A program made the translations under genes and the position numbers. From the NCBI GenBank assembly GCA_018674495.1, contig JABHAA010000040.1:1-61438 (forward strand): a DNA stretch of 61,438 bases. The letters are read 5' to 3'. The notes below the pieces were generated by a model. That model worked only from the letters and a program-made list of their open reading frames with translations, did not search any database and was not told where the DNA came from. The first letter of the stretch is position 1. Every line of letters starts with the position of its first letter. Source of the DNA: Rhodospirillaceae bacterium. GTDB taxonomy: Bacteria; Pseudomonadota; Alphaproteobacteria; Rhodospirillales; UBA2165. This document shows, one piece after another, positions 18,519-29,307 of the stretch.

Positions 18519-19838
18519 TTATGCGTACCGGAGCGGTTCGAACTCACTATCAAGCGGAATATCTTTTGCGTGTCCGTTGAATACATTGTGCAGATCGTAA
18601 TCGAACTTTTTGCCCTTTTTCCACTGGCCACCGACCAGCGGCGTGGTGCAGACATTTTTCACCGGGTTGAGCGGTCCGCCCTTCCAGGTGATTTTGCCAA
18701 CCAGCGAATCGTAATCGGTTTCGGTGATCGCCTTCAGGATGTCAGCCGGCTTGAGACTGGCCGAGCGTTTGAGGGCGTCGATGGCGACCTCGATATTGGC
18801 GTGCTTGAAGCCAATGGGCTGGGTCCATTGTTTGCCGGTAGCTTTGGTATAGGCGTCGCAGAATTGTTGCGCCGTCTGCCCGGTCAGGCCCGAGCGGTAG
18901 GGATGGTGTTGCGACCACCAGACTTCGGTCGAAATACCTTCGCCGCGTTTGCCCAGCGCTTCGACGGCGGTCGGGAACAACACCGCTTTCGGCGGCGTCA
19001 TGATCTTCGGCTGATAGCCTTGCTGGGCACACTGGGTCCAGAAAGTGGCAAACTGTGGCGGGTTGAAGATGCCGCAGGCAATGTCAGCACCGTTTTTCTT
19101 GAATCCCCGAATTTGGGCGGTGAAGTCGTCCGAATGGGGCGGGTAGAGACCGAGCTGACGGACGTCGAAGCCCTTGGCGCGGAACGCCGGCGGCATACCG
19201 TGGTCGCCATTGGCGGCGATGCCGTCGGGATCGTTGGTAAACACGGTGGCGACGACCTTGTTGCTTGGCATGGTTAGCCACATATCGGCAAACAGGTTGG
19301 CCACCTGATCGAAGCCCCAGAAGAAGTGGTAGGTCCACTCGAACCCGACCTTCGGATTGCCGCGCCGGCCAAAGAAATAAGCCTGCCACGGATCGTCGGC
19401 GGTGATGCACGGCACGCCGTTCAGCTCGCACTGGTCAGCCACCGGGTTGGTGGTGTCGGAGGTCGACGAGGCGACCATGATATCGATGCGGTCTTTGTTG
19501 ATCAGTTGCGCCGCAACCTCGGACGCCCGGTTCGGGTTGGATTGGCTGTCCTTATAAATAATCTCGACCGGATGGGTCTGGCCGCCAACTTTAATGCCGT
19601 CTTTAAGCGTTTTGCGGATGGCGCTAAGCACGAAACGGTCGGCCTCGCCGAAGGCGGCGATGGGTCCGGTTTCCGGTGAGACCATGCCGATCTTGATTGG
19701 CCGCGCCGCGCCGAACACAGCCGGCGCCGGAAAGGCGGAAACGGCGGCGCCGACGGCAATCGCGCTAGCGCTGGTTTTCAGAAGTTTGCGCCGGCTGATG
19801 CCTTTGCCGGCCTTGGATCCGTTAACTTTCGCGTTCAT
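18519..19838 (-). CDS. Periplasmic substrate-binding protein of a Liv/amide-type ABC importer, Tat signal
   Basis: A 439-residue type I periplasmic binding protein. The N-terminus carries a twin-arginine motif (SRRKLLK) followed by a hydrophobic Ala-rich core and an AxA-like cleavage site, so export of a folded protein by the Tat system is likely. The mature part begins IKIGMVSPETGPIAAFGEAD, the ligand-binding start seen in HAAT-family receptors. It is the first gene of the importer operon and sets its specificity. The ligand cannot be deduced; the downstream Rieske oxygenase makes an aromatic or amide-like compound possible. Confidence 0.9.
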   Translation of the reverse strand: MNAKVNGSKAGKGISRRKLLKTSASAIAVGAAVSAFPAPAVFGAARPIKIGMVSPETGPIAAFGEADRFVLSAIRKTLKDGIKVGGQTHPVEIIYKDSQSNPNRASEVAAQLINKDRIDIMVASSTSDTTNPVADQCELNGVPCITADDPWQAYFFGRRGNPKVGFEWTYHFFWGFDQVANLFADMWLTMPSNKVVATVFTNDPDGIAANGDHGMPPAFRAKGFDVRQLGLYPPHSDDFTAQIRGFKKNGADIACGIFNPPQFATFWTQCAQQGYQPKIMTPPKAVLFPTAVEALGKRGEGISTEVWWSQHHPYRSGLTGQTAQQFCDAYTKATGKQWTQPIGFKHANIEVAIDALKRSASLKPADILKAITETDYDSLVGKITWKGGPLNPVKNVCTTPLVGGQWKKGKKFDYDLHNVFNGHAKDIPLDSEFEPLRYA

Positions 19839-20009
19839 AATTTATCACCCCATTATTAAAAGAATTCCGCCAGCCTCATGGTTTGTTTTGCAGACATGAC
19901 CATTTTATCCTGGCGGAGAAATTCAATAAAATTTCCATGGATATATTACCCATTCAAAACTGCACTTAGCCACAAATAATTTTGCGGACCGAATATCAAG
20001 AGGGACGAA

Positions 20010-20930
20010 ATGGCGGACGAAAATATCATCTGGCCGGTGAAGACCCGGGAAATTCAAAATTGGGCAATGGATTCCACCTATTGGAATGATTTCGAAATTC
20101 GTGACGACGATATTATCGTCAGCACGTGGCAGAAGGCGGGCACCACCTGGGTTCAACAAATTCTCGCGCAATTTATCTTCGATGGCGAAACCGAAGGCAT
20201 GCCGATTGCCGATATTTCCCCGTGGCTGGATTTGCGCCTACCGCCCCTCGAAGACAAGCTGCCGGACATCATCGCGCAAAAACACCGGCGCTTTTTAAAA
20301 ACGCATCTGCCGGTGGATGCGCTGGTCTATTCGCAAAAGGCAAAATACATCTACATCGCCCGCGATGGCCGCGACTGCATGTGGTCCCTGTTTAATCACC
20401 ATCACGCTTTTAACGATGTCCTGTATGACGCGGTGAAGGCGTTGCCGGATTTCGGCCCGGTGATCGAGCGGCCCCGGACCAACGATGTAAGGCAATATTA
20501 CCTGGATTGGTTCAACGACAACGGCTTCCAATTTTGGCCGTTCTGGGAAAACATTCGCACCTGGTGGGAAATCCGCGCGCTTCCCAATGTCTATTTCCTG
20601 CATTTTCAAAACCTGGTGGACGACATGGAAGGCCAGATGCGCAAACTTGCCGCGTTCCTGGATTTTTCCATCGATGAGGCCAAATGGGATAAGATGGTCC
20701 ATCATTGCAGCTTCGATTATATGAAGGCGAATGCGACCCTAAGCACGCCTCTCGGCGGCGTCATCTTTGACGGCGGCGCTAAGTCTTTCGTCAACAAGGG
20801 CACCAATGACCGGTGGCGTGGCACCCTGACCGCCGAAGATATCGCAGCCTACGAGGCGCGGGCGATTGACGAGCTGGGCGCCGCCTGTGCCCATTGGCTG
20901 GAAACCGGAGAGTTTCTGGATGGGCAATGA
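20010..20930 (+). CDS. PAPS-dependent sulfotransferase (Sulfotransfer_1 family)
   Basis: A 306-residue cytosolic sulfotransferase. The 5'-phosphosulfate loop is STWQKAGTTWVQQI near residue 35, and the 3'-phosphate-binding motif is ARDGRDCMWSLFNH near residue 120. A C-terminal NKGTNDRWRG segment resembles the RKGxxGDWK PAPS-binding motif. It transfers sulfate from PAPS to a hydroxyl or amine of a small acceptor. It is divergent from the importer operon and precedes prfB. Linkage to the oxygenase and importer suggests sulfation of a related metabolite, which is inference. Confidence 0.9.
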   Translation: MADENIIWPVKTREIQNWAMDSTYWNDFEIRDDDIIVSTWQKAGTTWVQQILAQFIFDGETEGMPIADISPWLDLRLPPLEDKLPDIIAQKHRRFLKTHLPVDALVYSQKAKYIYIARDGRDCMWSLFNHHHAFNDVLYDAVKALPDFGPVIERPRTNDVRQYYLDWFNDNGFQFWPFWENIRTWWEIRALPNVYFLHFQNLVDDMEGQMRKLAAFLDFSIDEAKWDKMVHHCSFDYMKANATLSTPLGGVIFDGGAKSFVNKGTNDRWRGTLTAEDIAAYEARAIDELGAACAHWLETGEFLDGQ

Positions 20931-21069
20931 CCGGCCCGGGCGACCGGTATTCAGCGGACGATAAATTTTTCGCCGCGACAGGAACGCTCCCGGCCCGCAT
21001 CGGTTCTTGCGGGCGAGGCGGCCAGCCAGTAAAAGCCATCATCGCAACGCCACCGGAATACCCATCATC

Positions 21070-22186
21070 ATGCGCGCCGAATTCGAATCCCTGGTTACAT
21101 CCATCAAGCAGTCCGTCGAGCTGTTGAGGAGGCGTCTTTGACTATGATGAGGCCTTACGCAAACTCGACGAATTAAACGCCCTCTCCGAGGAGCCCAGCC
21201 TCTGGGATGATCCGGCCAATGCGCAAAGCGTCATGCGCCAGCGAGGCCGGCTGGAAAGCGGCATCAAGGCGGTCGATGATATCGAGCGCGATCTCGCCGA
21301 CAATGTGGAATTGATCGAACTCGGCGAGGCCGAGGGCGATCAAGGCGTTGTCGATGAGGCCGAGGCGGCCTTGCGGCAACTGTCCATCCAGGTGGATGCG
21401 GCGCGTCTGCAGGCATTGCTGTCCGGCGAGGTGGACGGCAACGACTGTTATGTGGAAATTCACGCCGGCGCCGGCGGCACCGAGGCCCAGGATTGGGCCG
21501 GAATATTGGAGCGCATGTATACCCGCTGGGCGGACAAGCGCGGCTTCAAGATCGAATGGCTGGAACAAAGCTCTGGCGAAGAAGCGGGCATAAAATCGTG
21601 CACCCTGAAAATTCTCGGTGAAGATTCCTACGGCTGGATGAAGACCGAAAGCGGCGTCCACCGTCTGGTCCGCATTTCGCCCTTCGATGCCTCGGCCCGG
21701 CGCCATACCAGCTTTGCTTCGGTCTGGGTCTATCCGGTGATCGACGACAATATCGAGATCGAGGTCGAGGATAAGGATCTGCGCATCGATACCTACCGGG
21801 CGTCCGGCGCCGGCGGCCAGCACGTTAACAAAACCGACAGCGCCGTCCGCATCACCCATCTGCCCTCCGGCATCGTCGTCCAGTGCCAGAACGACCGCTC
21901 CCAGCACCGCAATCGGGCAGCAGCCTACGATATGTTGCGCGCCCGGCTTTATGAGGCGGAGTTGCAACGACGCGAAGACGATGCTCAGGCCGAACACGAA
22001 TCTAAATCCGATATCGGCTGGGGCCATCAGATTCGCTCCTACGTTTTGCAGCCCTACCAGATGGTCAAGGATTTGCGTACCGGCGTCGAAACCTCGAACA
22101 CCAACGCGGTGCTCGACGGCGAGTTGGATATGTTCATGGCCGCCATGTTGGCATCGCGCATCGAAGACGGCGAAGCGGCGGGTTAG
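21070..22186 (+). CDS. prfB: Peptide chain release factor 2, programmed +1 frameshift
   Basis: RF2 of 371 residues, made by joining 21070-21138 with 21140-22186. The ATG at 21070 encodes 23 residues ending at an in-frame TGA. Shifting +1 at CTT TGA C continues as [19 protein letters not shown]. Later landmarks are the SPF tripeptide in [17 protein letters not shown], the UGA-recognition element, and [18 protein letters not shown] with the catalytic GGQ. RF2 terminates at UGA and UAA, and its own UGA is an autoregulatory sensor of RF2 level. The gene converges on the DUF455 gene, their stop codons overlapping at 22183-22186. PBP1A normally lies directly upstream. Confidence 0.96.
21127..21142 (+). 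promoter_or_regulatory. RF2 programmed +1 ribosomal frameshift signal
   Basis: AGGAGG, an internal Shine-Dalgarno-like element, lies three bases (one codon) before the slippery CTT TGA C. The spacing matches the classical prfB site, where low RF2 lets the ribosome slip from CUU to UUU and read GAC. Confidence 0.95.
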
Positions 22187-22977
22187 ATCGCCAGCGGCTC
22201 ATACCAGGCGGCATCGAAACCGGCGGCGGCGCGGGCCTCGGTCGCAAAGGGCGCTTTCAAATTGCCCTTGAAGCGGGCGCGCACCAAATCCTGATAACTG
22301 GATTTGGGCTCCAATCCGCGAACCTCGCAAATATGTTCGAACCAGCGGACGCCGGCGGCCACGTGCGGAATTTCCTCCGCCGCTATCTCAGCCAAAATTG
22401 CGGCGGCGTCTGTGTCGCCATTTTCGGTCAGCTTGGAAATGGCCGCCGGTGTGGTGTCCAGCCCGCGCGCCTCCAGCACCAGCGGCACCAGGGCAAGGCG
22501 TGCCAAAATATCGTCGCTGGTCTCCAACGCCGCTTCCCACAGACCATCGTGGGCCGGCAGATCGCCATAGGCGGCGCCGGCGCGCTCCAGATAATCGGCC
22601 AGCAATTGGAAGTGGCGGGCTTCGTCGGCGGCGACACCCACCCATTCCGCATAGAACTGCGCCGGCAATTCTTCGTGCGTGAAGCGAGCCACCATATCCC
22701 AGGCCAGATCGATGGCATTCAACTCGATATGGGCGATGGCGTGGATGAAGGCAATGCGGCCTTCCGCGCTACCGAAGCGCCGCCGCTTCATATCGCCGGG
22801 CCGGCAAAGCTGAGGCCGTTCGGGGCGGGCGGGGCGCTCCGGCGGGCAGGCGGCGCCGATCTCCGATAAAGTTCCCGCCGCCCATTGGCTCGCATAAAGG
22901 GCGCTAAGGCGCACCTTCTCCGCCGGATCGGCGGCGTTCAAGACTTCGCAGGCGGCTTCGGATAGGAACGCGGCCAT
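22183..22977 (-). CDS. DUF455 family ferritin-like protein
   Basis: A 264-residue mostly helical protein of the DUF455 family, whose ferritin-like fold carries candidate di-iron ligands. Visible are Glu and His residues in [20 protein letters not shown] (an E-x-x-H pair) and [14 protein letters not shown]. The family is related to MiaE-type hydroxylases but its reaction is unproven. The gene starts at the glnE stop (TGATG overlap), so it is co-translated with glnE, and it shares overlapping stop codons with prfB. Confidence 0.82.
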   Translation of the reverse strand: MAAFLSEAACEVLNAADPAEKVRLSALYASQWAAGTLSEIGAACPPERPARPERPQLCRPGDMKRRRFGSAEGRIAFIHAIAHIELNAIDLAWDMVARFTHEELPAQFYAEWVGVAADEARHFQLLADYLERAGAAYGDLPAHDGLWEAALETSDDILARLALVPLVLEARGLDTTPAAISKLTENGDTDAAAILAEIAAEEIPHVAAGVRWFEHICEVRGLEPKSSYQDLVRARFKGNLKAPFATEARAAAGFDAAWYEPLAI

Positions 22978-25943
22978 CAGGGTTCCGATGAGCCGATGAT
23001 CGCGGCGAACAGCGCCAACACCTGGCTGGCGGTATCTTCCATGAGCGCTTCCAGGGATTGGAAATCGGGAGCGCCGGCGCCTCGCACCAGGGCTTGTTTC
23101 AGCGCCTCGGGTATATCTGCGCCGGTTTCGATCACGCCGGGCATGGTCAGACGCAACAGACCCTGGATCGATTGCCAGAGCGCCAGAGCACGGCGCAAGG
23201 TGGCGCCATCGTCGGCGGCGATTTGGCCTTCAACTTCGAGCCGGGTGAGAGCATCCATGGTATTGGTGGACAGAACGGCGGGCGTGGCGTGGGCGTGGCG
23301 GAGTTGCAGATATTGGACAATGAACTCGATATCGACGAGGCCGCCGCGGATATACTTCACCTCCCACAAGGTTTCGGTGTGGTGCTCCTTGTCGATCCTT
23401 TGCCGCATTTCAGCGATATCGGCAACAAGCTTTGCCGGGTCCCGCTCCGCCTGCAGCGCGGCTTCGGCGACGCGCTCGATTTTGGCGGTCAGCGCGGCAT
23501 CGCCGCAAAGGACGCGCCCGCGCGCCAATGCCATATGCTCCCACGTCCAGGCGCTTTCTTCGTGATATTTGGTAAAGGCGGTGATGTGCGATGCAATCGG
23601 CCCGGCATTGCCCGAAGGACGAAGGCGCATATCAACTTCGTACAGCCGGCCCTCGGCGGTGGGCGCCGTGATGGCGTTGATCAGGCGCTGGCACAGACGC
23701 GCATAATAGCGGGACGGATCGATGGGCGTGGGCCCGTCCGAGGCAGCCGTACCCTCTTTATGGTCATAGATAAAGATCAGATCCATGTCCGACGCCGGCG
23801 TCATCTCGCGCCCACCGAGCTTGCCCAAGGCAACGATGGCCCACTGATTGCCGGGGACATGGCCATGCTTGAGGGCGAATTCGTCGGCGACTTTTTGCGA
23901 CAATTGGGTGATCACCGTTTGCGCGATGTCGCTCAAACTATTCCCGGCGATGTCCCAGCTGATGAGATGGCGCAAGCTCTGTACGCCGACTTGAAGTTTG
24001 GCATCGTTGGCCCAGCGCCGGCAGATGTCGAGCACGTCCTCGAAATCTTTGGCGCTGCCAAGCTGGGCGGCGAGGGCCTCGTTCATGACCGAGGCGGTTG
24101 GCGGCGGCTCGAAAAAATCGGGCGACAGCACGCTTTCCAGGGCCGCCGGGTTGCGCTCCAAATGTTCGGCCAACTTCGGCGCGCCGCCCATGATCTCGGC
24201 GACCAGCTCCAGCAATCGCGGGTTGGCGTGGAACATGGAAAACAACTGCACACCGCCGGGCAGGCGGGCGACAAAATCATCGAAGCGGGAAAAGGCGCCG
24301 TCCGGGTCCGGCGTGCCGGCAAAGGCGGCCAGGATCGCCGGCATCAATTCGGTCAGGATCTGGCGGGCGCGTTCGGTGCGCGTTGCTCGGCTGCGGCCCC
24401 GGTGCCAACCCCGGATGCGCGACGCGACGCCGCGCGGCTCCCGGTAGCCGAGCGTCTCCAACGTATTCAAGGTGTCGGGATCGTCGTCGGAGCCGGTGAA
24501 GATCAGATTGCCGGCGATCTCCGCGCCGCCGGAAAGGTCCGGCGCTTCTTCGAACAGGGCCGCGTAATGGCCTTCCACCCGGCGCAGATGGAATAATATG
24601 TCGGTGCGGAAGGCGCCTGCCTCGGCGTAACCCAAAAACGCCGCCAGCGCCGCCACGCCTTCTTCGTTTTTCGGCAAGGCGTGAGTTTGCTGGTCATCGA
24701 TCATTTGCAAATGATGCTCGACGCGGCGGAGATACCAATAGGTTTCGGTCAGCTCGGCGGCGGCCTCGTTCGAAATCAGCGCCGCCTCGGCCAGCAATGC
24801 CAGCGCGGCGCATGTGGACCGGTTGCGTAAATTTGGATTGCGCCCGCCCCAGATAAGCTGCTGGGTCTGGGCGAAAAATTCCACCTCGCGGATGCCGCCC
24901 CGGCCGATCTTGACGTCGTGGCCTTCAATAGCAATCTCGCCGCCGCCTCGGTGGGCGTTGATCTGGCGTTTGATGGAATGAACGTCGCGGATCGCGGCGA
25001 AGTCCAGATTCTTGCGCCAGATGAAGGGCAATAGTTTCTTGCGGAATTTTTCCCCGGCATCGCGGTCGCCGGCGATCTGGCGCGCCTTGATCATCGCTGC
25101 CCGCTCCCAGTTCTGGCCGACGCTTTCGTAATAGGCTTCGGCGGCGAGCACCGAGATGGCCGGCGGCGTCGAAGACGGATCGGGGCGGAGGCGGATATCG
25201 GTCCTGAATACATAGCCGTCTTCGGTCCGCTCGGTCAGGATGTTGACCAGATCGCGGGCCAGCCGCGCGAAGTTCTGCTGTAACCGCTCCGGCTGGACGC
25301 TGGCGACGGCGCCTGGGTCAAACAGGATGATCAGATCGATATCGCTGGAATAATTCAGCTCCCTGGCGCCAAGCTTGCCGAGGCCGAGAACGATCAAACC
25401 CGATGACGCCGCCGCGTTCTCCGGTTCCGGCAACTCGATTGCGCCTTTTTTGGCGAGGCGGGCGAGCAGGAAATTTGCCGTTTTGGCAACGCAGATTTCG
25501 GCAAACCGGCTCAGCTCGCTTGTGACCCGGTCCTGATCCCAGACGCGCGCGATATCGGCCGCGGCGATGCTTAGCGCGGCGCGCCGTTTGGCGATGCGCA
25601 TCTGTTTTTTGAGGGCGCCGTCATCGGCCAAATCCGGCGCCGCCGATTGGAGCGTATCTGCAATCCCGATGAGGGCCGCCTCGGGGCCCGATTCGAATAA
25701 TTCGGCGGTAAATTCCGGCTCGCGCACGGCGCATTGTGTCAAAAATGGGCTGTTGCCGAATAAAGCCGCCAAAAGCGCGCCGGCGCCCGGATCATCGGCG
25801 AGGCGCTGCAAATCCGCGATAAGTCCCTGATTTTCGCTTTTCCCTGCGGCCTCCAGAAGCCGTTGCAGGCCCACCGCTGCCTGTTCCGTATCGAAGGCGC
25901 GGGGCAAATCTCCCCCATCGGCTGCTTGGCAGAATTGATGCAT
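22977..25943 (-). CDS. glnE: Bifunctional glutamine synthetase adenylyltransferase/deadenylylase
   Basis: About 988 residues from the ATG at 25943; TTG codons up to 25985 could extend it. It has the duplicated GlnE architecture. The first nucleotidyltransferase domain (deadenylylase) has LGLGKLGARELNYSSDIDLIILFD, the second (adenylylase) has VALGKLGGREMTPASDMDLIFIYD, each followed by helical regulatory domains. It adjusts glutamine synthetase activity to nitrogen status by adding or removing AMP, under PII control. The start region is divergent from the AsmA-like gene, leaving about 100 bases for both promoters. Confidence 0.95.
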   Translation of the reverse strand: MHQFCQAADGGDLPRAFDTEQAAVGLQRLLEAAGKSENQGLIADLQRLADDPGAGALLAALFGNSPFLTQCAVREPEFTAELFESGPEAALIGIADTLQSAAPDLADDGALKKQMRIAKRRAALSIAAADIARVWDQDRVTSELSRFAEICVAKTANFLLARLAKKGAIELPEPENAAASSGLIVLGLGKLGARELNYSSDIDLIILFDPGAVASVQPERLQQNFARLARDLVNILTERTEDGYVFRTDIRLRPDPSSTPPAISVLAAEAYYESVGQNWERAAMIKARQIAGDRDAGEKFRKKLLPFIWRKNLDFAAIRDVHSIKRQINAHRGGGEIAIEGHDVKIGRGGIREVEFFAQTQQLIWGGRNPNLRNRSTCAALALLAEAALISNEAAAELTETYWYLRRVEHHLQMIDDQQTHALPKNEEGVAALAAFLGYAEAGAFRTDILFHLRRVEGHYAALFEEAPDLSGGAEIAGNLIFTGSDDDPDTLNTLETLGYREPRGVASRIRGWHRGRSRATRTERARQILTELMPAILAAFAGTPDPDGAFSRFDDFVARLPGGVQLFSMFHANPRLLELVAEIMGGAPKLAEHLERNPAALESVLSPDFFEPPPTASVMNEALAAQLGSAKDFEDVLDICRRWANDAKLQVGVQSLRHLISWDIAGNSLSDIAQTVITQLSQKVADEFALKHGHVPGNQWAIVALGKLGGREMTPASDMDLIFIYDHKEGTAASDGPTPIDPSRYYARLCQRLINAITAPTAEGRLYEVDMRLRPSGNAGPIASHITAFTKYHEESAWTWEHMALARGRVLCGDAALTAKIERVAEAALQAERDPAKLVADIAEMRQRIDKEHHTETLWEVKYIRGGLVDIEFIVQYLQLRHAHATPAVLSTNTMDALTRLEVEGQIAADDGATLRRALALWQSIQGLLRLTMPGVIETGADIPEALKQALVRGAGAPDFQSLEALMEDTASQVLALFAAIIGSSEP

Positions 25944-26040
25944 TTTCAAACGATCCAATTTGGGCCAGACTGCGGGAGCGCGCAACAGTGGTCAAGCGGC
26001 ACCGGCGGCGGGTGATCCTGGCCGGGGCGGAGATGTCTTT

Positions 26041-29000
26041 GTGATCCGGCGATTATTTCATTTTACCTTTCAGTTCATCGGCGTTCTGGCCGTGGGTTTC
26101 GCCATTGCACTGATCGCGTTTTTCTGGCGCTTGAGCTCGGGTCCGCTTTCGATTGCCTATTTCACGCCCTATTTCGAAAGCGCTCTGTCGTCTGAACTCG
26201 GCAAATTAAGGATCGAAATCAATGACACCATCCTGACCTGGGCCGGGGTCGGACGGACCTTGGAAATCCGCCTGCTCGGCGCGCAGGCGCTCGGCCCCAA
26301 TCAAAAGGTGATCGCCGAAATTCCGGAGCTTTCGGTATCCTTGAGCGCGGCGGCGTTGCTGAAGGGCCGTCTTGCGCCCAAGACTTTGTCCATATCGGGG
26401 CCCAGCCTCAAAATCGTCCGCACCAAGGCCGGCCAGCTTAACTTCGGTTTTGACGGCGCCGGCGGCGGCGCCAACGATCTGGCGCGGACCGTGGTCGCCG
26501 GGCTTTTGGAACGCTCAAAAGGCGTGCGTGCCATCGACTATCTGACACGCCTGAATATTCTCGGCGCCCATCTAAGCATCGATGATAGGGCGCTCGGTTT
26601 CGTCTGGGATGCGCCCAACGCCAATATCGTGCTCAGACGTACCGATAAGGGCATGGCCGGCGAGACCGATCTTGCTTTACGCATCGGCGACAAATCGGCG
26701 GCCTTCAAGATCAGCGCCGATTATGACATATCGGCGAAATTGCTGGCCATCGGCGCCACCTTCGCCGACTTCAATCCCAGCCTGCTGGCCGGCGTCTCCA
26801 AACAAGCGCAGATTTTGCGCCTGGCCAATTTTCCGGCGAACGGGACGGCGGCGGTGGTCACCGGGCTGGACGGGACGCTCAAATCGGCGCGCTTCGATAT
26901 TACGGCGGGGCCCGGAATCATCGGCGGCGGCCGGGCGGCGGCGATGCAACTGAAGGTGAAATCGGGCCGCTTGACCGGGCGCTACGATCAGGCTGGTGAC
27001 ATTCTGGACATCGATATTCTGTCGCTCGATCTGGGGCCAAAAGGCCAAATCAAAATCCCGGCGCCCATCGATCATATAATGCCGCTCACCAAAATCAGCC
27101 TCAAGGGGCGCTATTCCAAATCGGTGGACCGGATCGACCTGGAAAACATCGAAATCGACACACCCGGGCCTAAGATACGCGGCAATGCGGTGCTTCAGGA
27201 AATTGGCGAGGAGCTTTCCATCAACATGGATTTGACCGGCGCCGGCCTCGACACCGCAACCGGCGAATTATACTGGCCGGCGAAATTGGCGCCATTGGCG
27301 CGCCAATGGATCACCCGGAACGTCCGCACCGGCACCGTCGGCGACGCAAGGGTCCGGTTAAATGCCGGGTGGAGCAAGAGACAAGGCTTCAAAATTGTCT
27401 CCCTGGCCGGTGATATGCGGGCGCGCGGCCTGACCATCGATTATTTCTCGCCGATGCCGAAGGTCGTGGAAAGCGACGCTCACGCCAAGTTCGATCAAAA
27501 GCGGTTCGACATCACGGTGACCAGCGGCCGGGTCGGGACCACGGTCATCAAATCTGGGCATGTGCTGATCACCGGCTTGGACAAGATCGATCAGTTCACC
27601 GAAATCGAGGCGCGCACCGAAGGGCCGCTTGCCGAGGTGGTCGCCGCGCTGGACGGCGAGCCGCTGGATTTCGCGGCCAAATTCAACTTGCGCCCGAAGG
27701 CGGTCAAGGGCCGCGTCGCCACCAAGTTGAACCTCAAATTCCTGATGGAACGGGCGATGACCGCCGACACCATCAAGGTTAAGGCCACGTCCAAATTCCA
27801 GGACATTTCGGTGCCGGGGGCGGCTTTTGGCTTCGATCTGACCGAAGGAAATCTGGCCCTTCGGCTGGGCAACAAGGGCATGGAAGTGACCGGCAAAGCC
27901 CGCCTCAACCAAATTGCCACGGATTTTCTTTGGCGCGAAAAATTTGAAAAAGCCGATGTCCGATCCGAATACCGTATCAAGGCGAATTTGGCGGAAAAAG
28001 ACTGGGCCGAAAAACTGGGCCTGAATATTCCCGATTTGGGCCGGCGCGCGGTTCAAGGCCCGATCGCGGCGGATTTGGATATCCGCATTAATGACAAGGG
28101 CGAGGGGCAACTTAATGCAAAACTTGGGCTGACGGATGCCAAACTTGCCCTCGCCAAATTTGGCTGGACCAAGGAGGCCGGCACGGATGCATCGGCGGAG
28201 CTTGCCGCCGTCTTTACCAAGCATCGTTTTCACAAAATATCCGAATTCCGCGTCGCCGGAGGCGGGCTTGATGTCCTCGGCTCAGCCAAATTCAAGGCCA
28301 GTGGCGAGGCGTCTGAAATCCGCATCGAGCAGTTCCAGCTTGCTGATACCGACGTCGCCGCCGTGGCAATCCCGGTTAAGGATCGGTGGGAAATCGATGT
28401 GCGCGGGCGCAGCCTTGATTTGCGCGGCTTCCTTGCCGATGACGAAGCGGCAGCCGAAGCAGAGCCGGAGCGGGGGCCCTCCTTAAGTATATCCATCAGC
28501 CTCGGCAAGGCCTTGCTCGACGGCGGCCAAAGCCTCGCCAACGTCACCGGAGCGGGGCTCTTTGATGGCTTGGTGTGGCAAAAAGCACAGTTTTCCGGCG
28601 CCATGGACACCGCCCGGAAAATCCATATCCAAATCACGCCGAACGGCGACAAGCGACACTTTGTGCTGACCAGTAAGGATGCTGGCGCCGCGCTTAAAGT
28701 TCTCGACTTCAACGACAACGTGGCCGGCGGGACTTTGCGCATCGACGCCAATTACCTTGGCATGATGCCGGCCAGTCCGCTTGAGGGCGTTCTGATTATC
28801 GACAAATTCCGTATATTGAACGCGCCGGTGTTCGTCCAGCTTTTGTCGATCGCGTCCCTGACCGGCATATTGGAGGCCCTCGGCGGCAACGGGCTGCAGT
28901 TTAACCAATTGGTGGTGCCGTTTGTTTCCGGCCCCGATCAAGTCCGCGTCAAGGACGCAAGGGCCACCGGCATCACCCTTGGCATCACCGCGTCGGGCAG

Positions 29001-29307
29001 CGTCGATACCAAAAACGAGACTATAGACCTCAAAGGCACGCTCATTCCGGCCTATTTGATCAACAGCGCCCTTGGCCGACTGCCCATCGTCGGGCCAATA
29101 TTTTCCGGCGGGCAAAAGGGCGGCGGTGTGTTTGCCGCCGAGTTTCGGGTCAAGGGCAATGTGGATAAGCCCGAAGTTTCCACCAACCCCTTAACGGCCT
29201 TGGCGCCAGGCTTCCTGCGCAATTTCTTTAAAGTGTTCGAGCGTAAAGACGAGGCCAAAGGGGCCGATAAAAACACCGGCAGTAAAAACGGCAAGGATCG
29301 TCCCTAG
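26041..29307 (+). CDS. AsmA/YhdP-like inner-membrane protein (DUF3971, AsmA-like C-terminal domain)
   Basis: About 1088 residues. GTG at 26041 is chosen because GGAG lies eight bases upstream and the protein then starts [12 protein letters not shown], leading directly into a transmembrane anchor (to about residue 35). The rest is a long, beta-rich repetitive periplasmic region with DUF3971-type sequence in the middle and an AsmA-like C-terminal domain, where [29 protein letters not shown] is typical. Proteins of this class are thought to form hydrophobic bridges carrying phospholipid to the outer membrane. It converges on tyrS with stop codons overlapping at 29304-29307. Confidence 0.88.
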   Translation: MIRRLFHFTFQFIGVLAVGFAIALIAFFWRLSSGPLSIAYFTPYFESALSSELGKLRIEINDTILTWAGVGRTLEIRLLGAQALGPNQKVIAEIPELSVSLSAAALLKGRLAPKTLSISGPSLKIVRTKAGQLNFGFDGAGGGANDLARTVVAGLLERSKGVRAIDYLTRLNILGAHLSIDDRALGFVWDAPNANIVLRRTDKGMAGETDLALRIGDKSAAFKISADYDISAKLLAIGATFADFNPSLLAGVSKQAQILRLANFPANGTAAVVTGLDGTLKSARFDITAGPGIIGGGRAAAMQLKVKSGRLTGRYDQAGDILDIDILSLDLGPKGQIKIPAPIDHIMPLTKISLKGRYSKSVDRIDLENIEIDTPGPKIRGNAVLQEIGEELSINMDLTGAGLDTATGELYWPAKLAPLARQWITRNVRTGTVGDARVRLNAGWSKRQGFKIVSLAGDMRARGLTIDYFSPMPKVVESDAHAKFDQKRFDITVTSGRVGTTVIKSGHVLITGLDKIDQFTEIEARTEGPLAEVVAALDGEPLDFAAKFNLRPKAVKGRVATKLNLKFLMERAMTADTIKVKATSKFQDISVPGAAFGFDLTEGNLALRLGNKGMEVTGKARLNQIATDFLWREKFEKADVRSEYRIKANLAEKDWAEKLGLNIPDLGRRAVQGPIAADLDIRINDKGEGQLNAKLGLTDAKLALAKFGWTKEAGTDASAELAAVFTKHRFHKISEFRVAGGGLDVLGSAKFKASGEASEIRIEQFQLADTDVAAVAIPVKDRWEIDVRGRSLDLRGFLADDEAAAEAEPERGPSLSISISLGKALLDGGQSLANVTGAGLFDGLVWQKAQFSGAMDTARKIHIQITPNGDKRHFVLTSKDAGAALKVLDFNDNVAGGTLRIDANYLGMMPASPLEGVLIIDKFRILNAPVFVQLLSIASLTGILEALGGNGLQFNQLVVPFVSGPDQVRVKDARATGITLGITASGSVDTKNETIDLKGTLIPAYLINSALGRLPIVGPIFSGGQKGGGVFAAEFRVKGNVDKPEVSTNPLTALAPGFLRNFFKVFERKDEAKGADKNTGSKNGKDRP

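Noticed and set aside
20926..20960. Weak resemblance of this region to the 25-bp PBP1A repeat, as a right-hand boundary of the block
   Set aside because: Only about 20 of 29 bases match, in a GC-rich context; not convincing.
21139..21141. In-frame TGA early in prfB as a disabling mutation
   Set aside because: It is the classical RF2 frameshift signal with a Shine-Dalgarno-like element in the right place.
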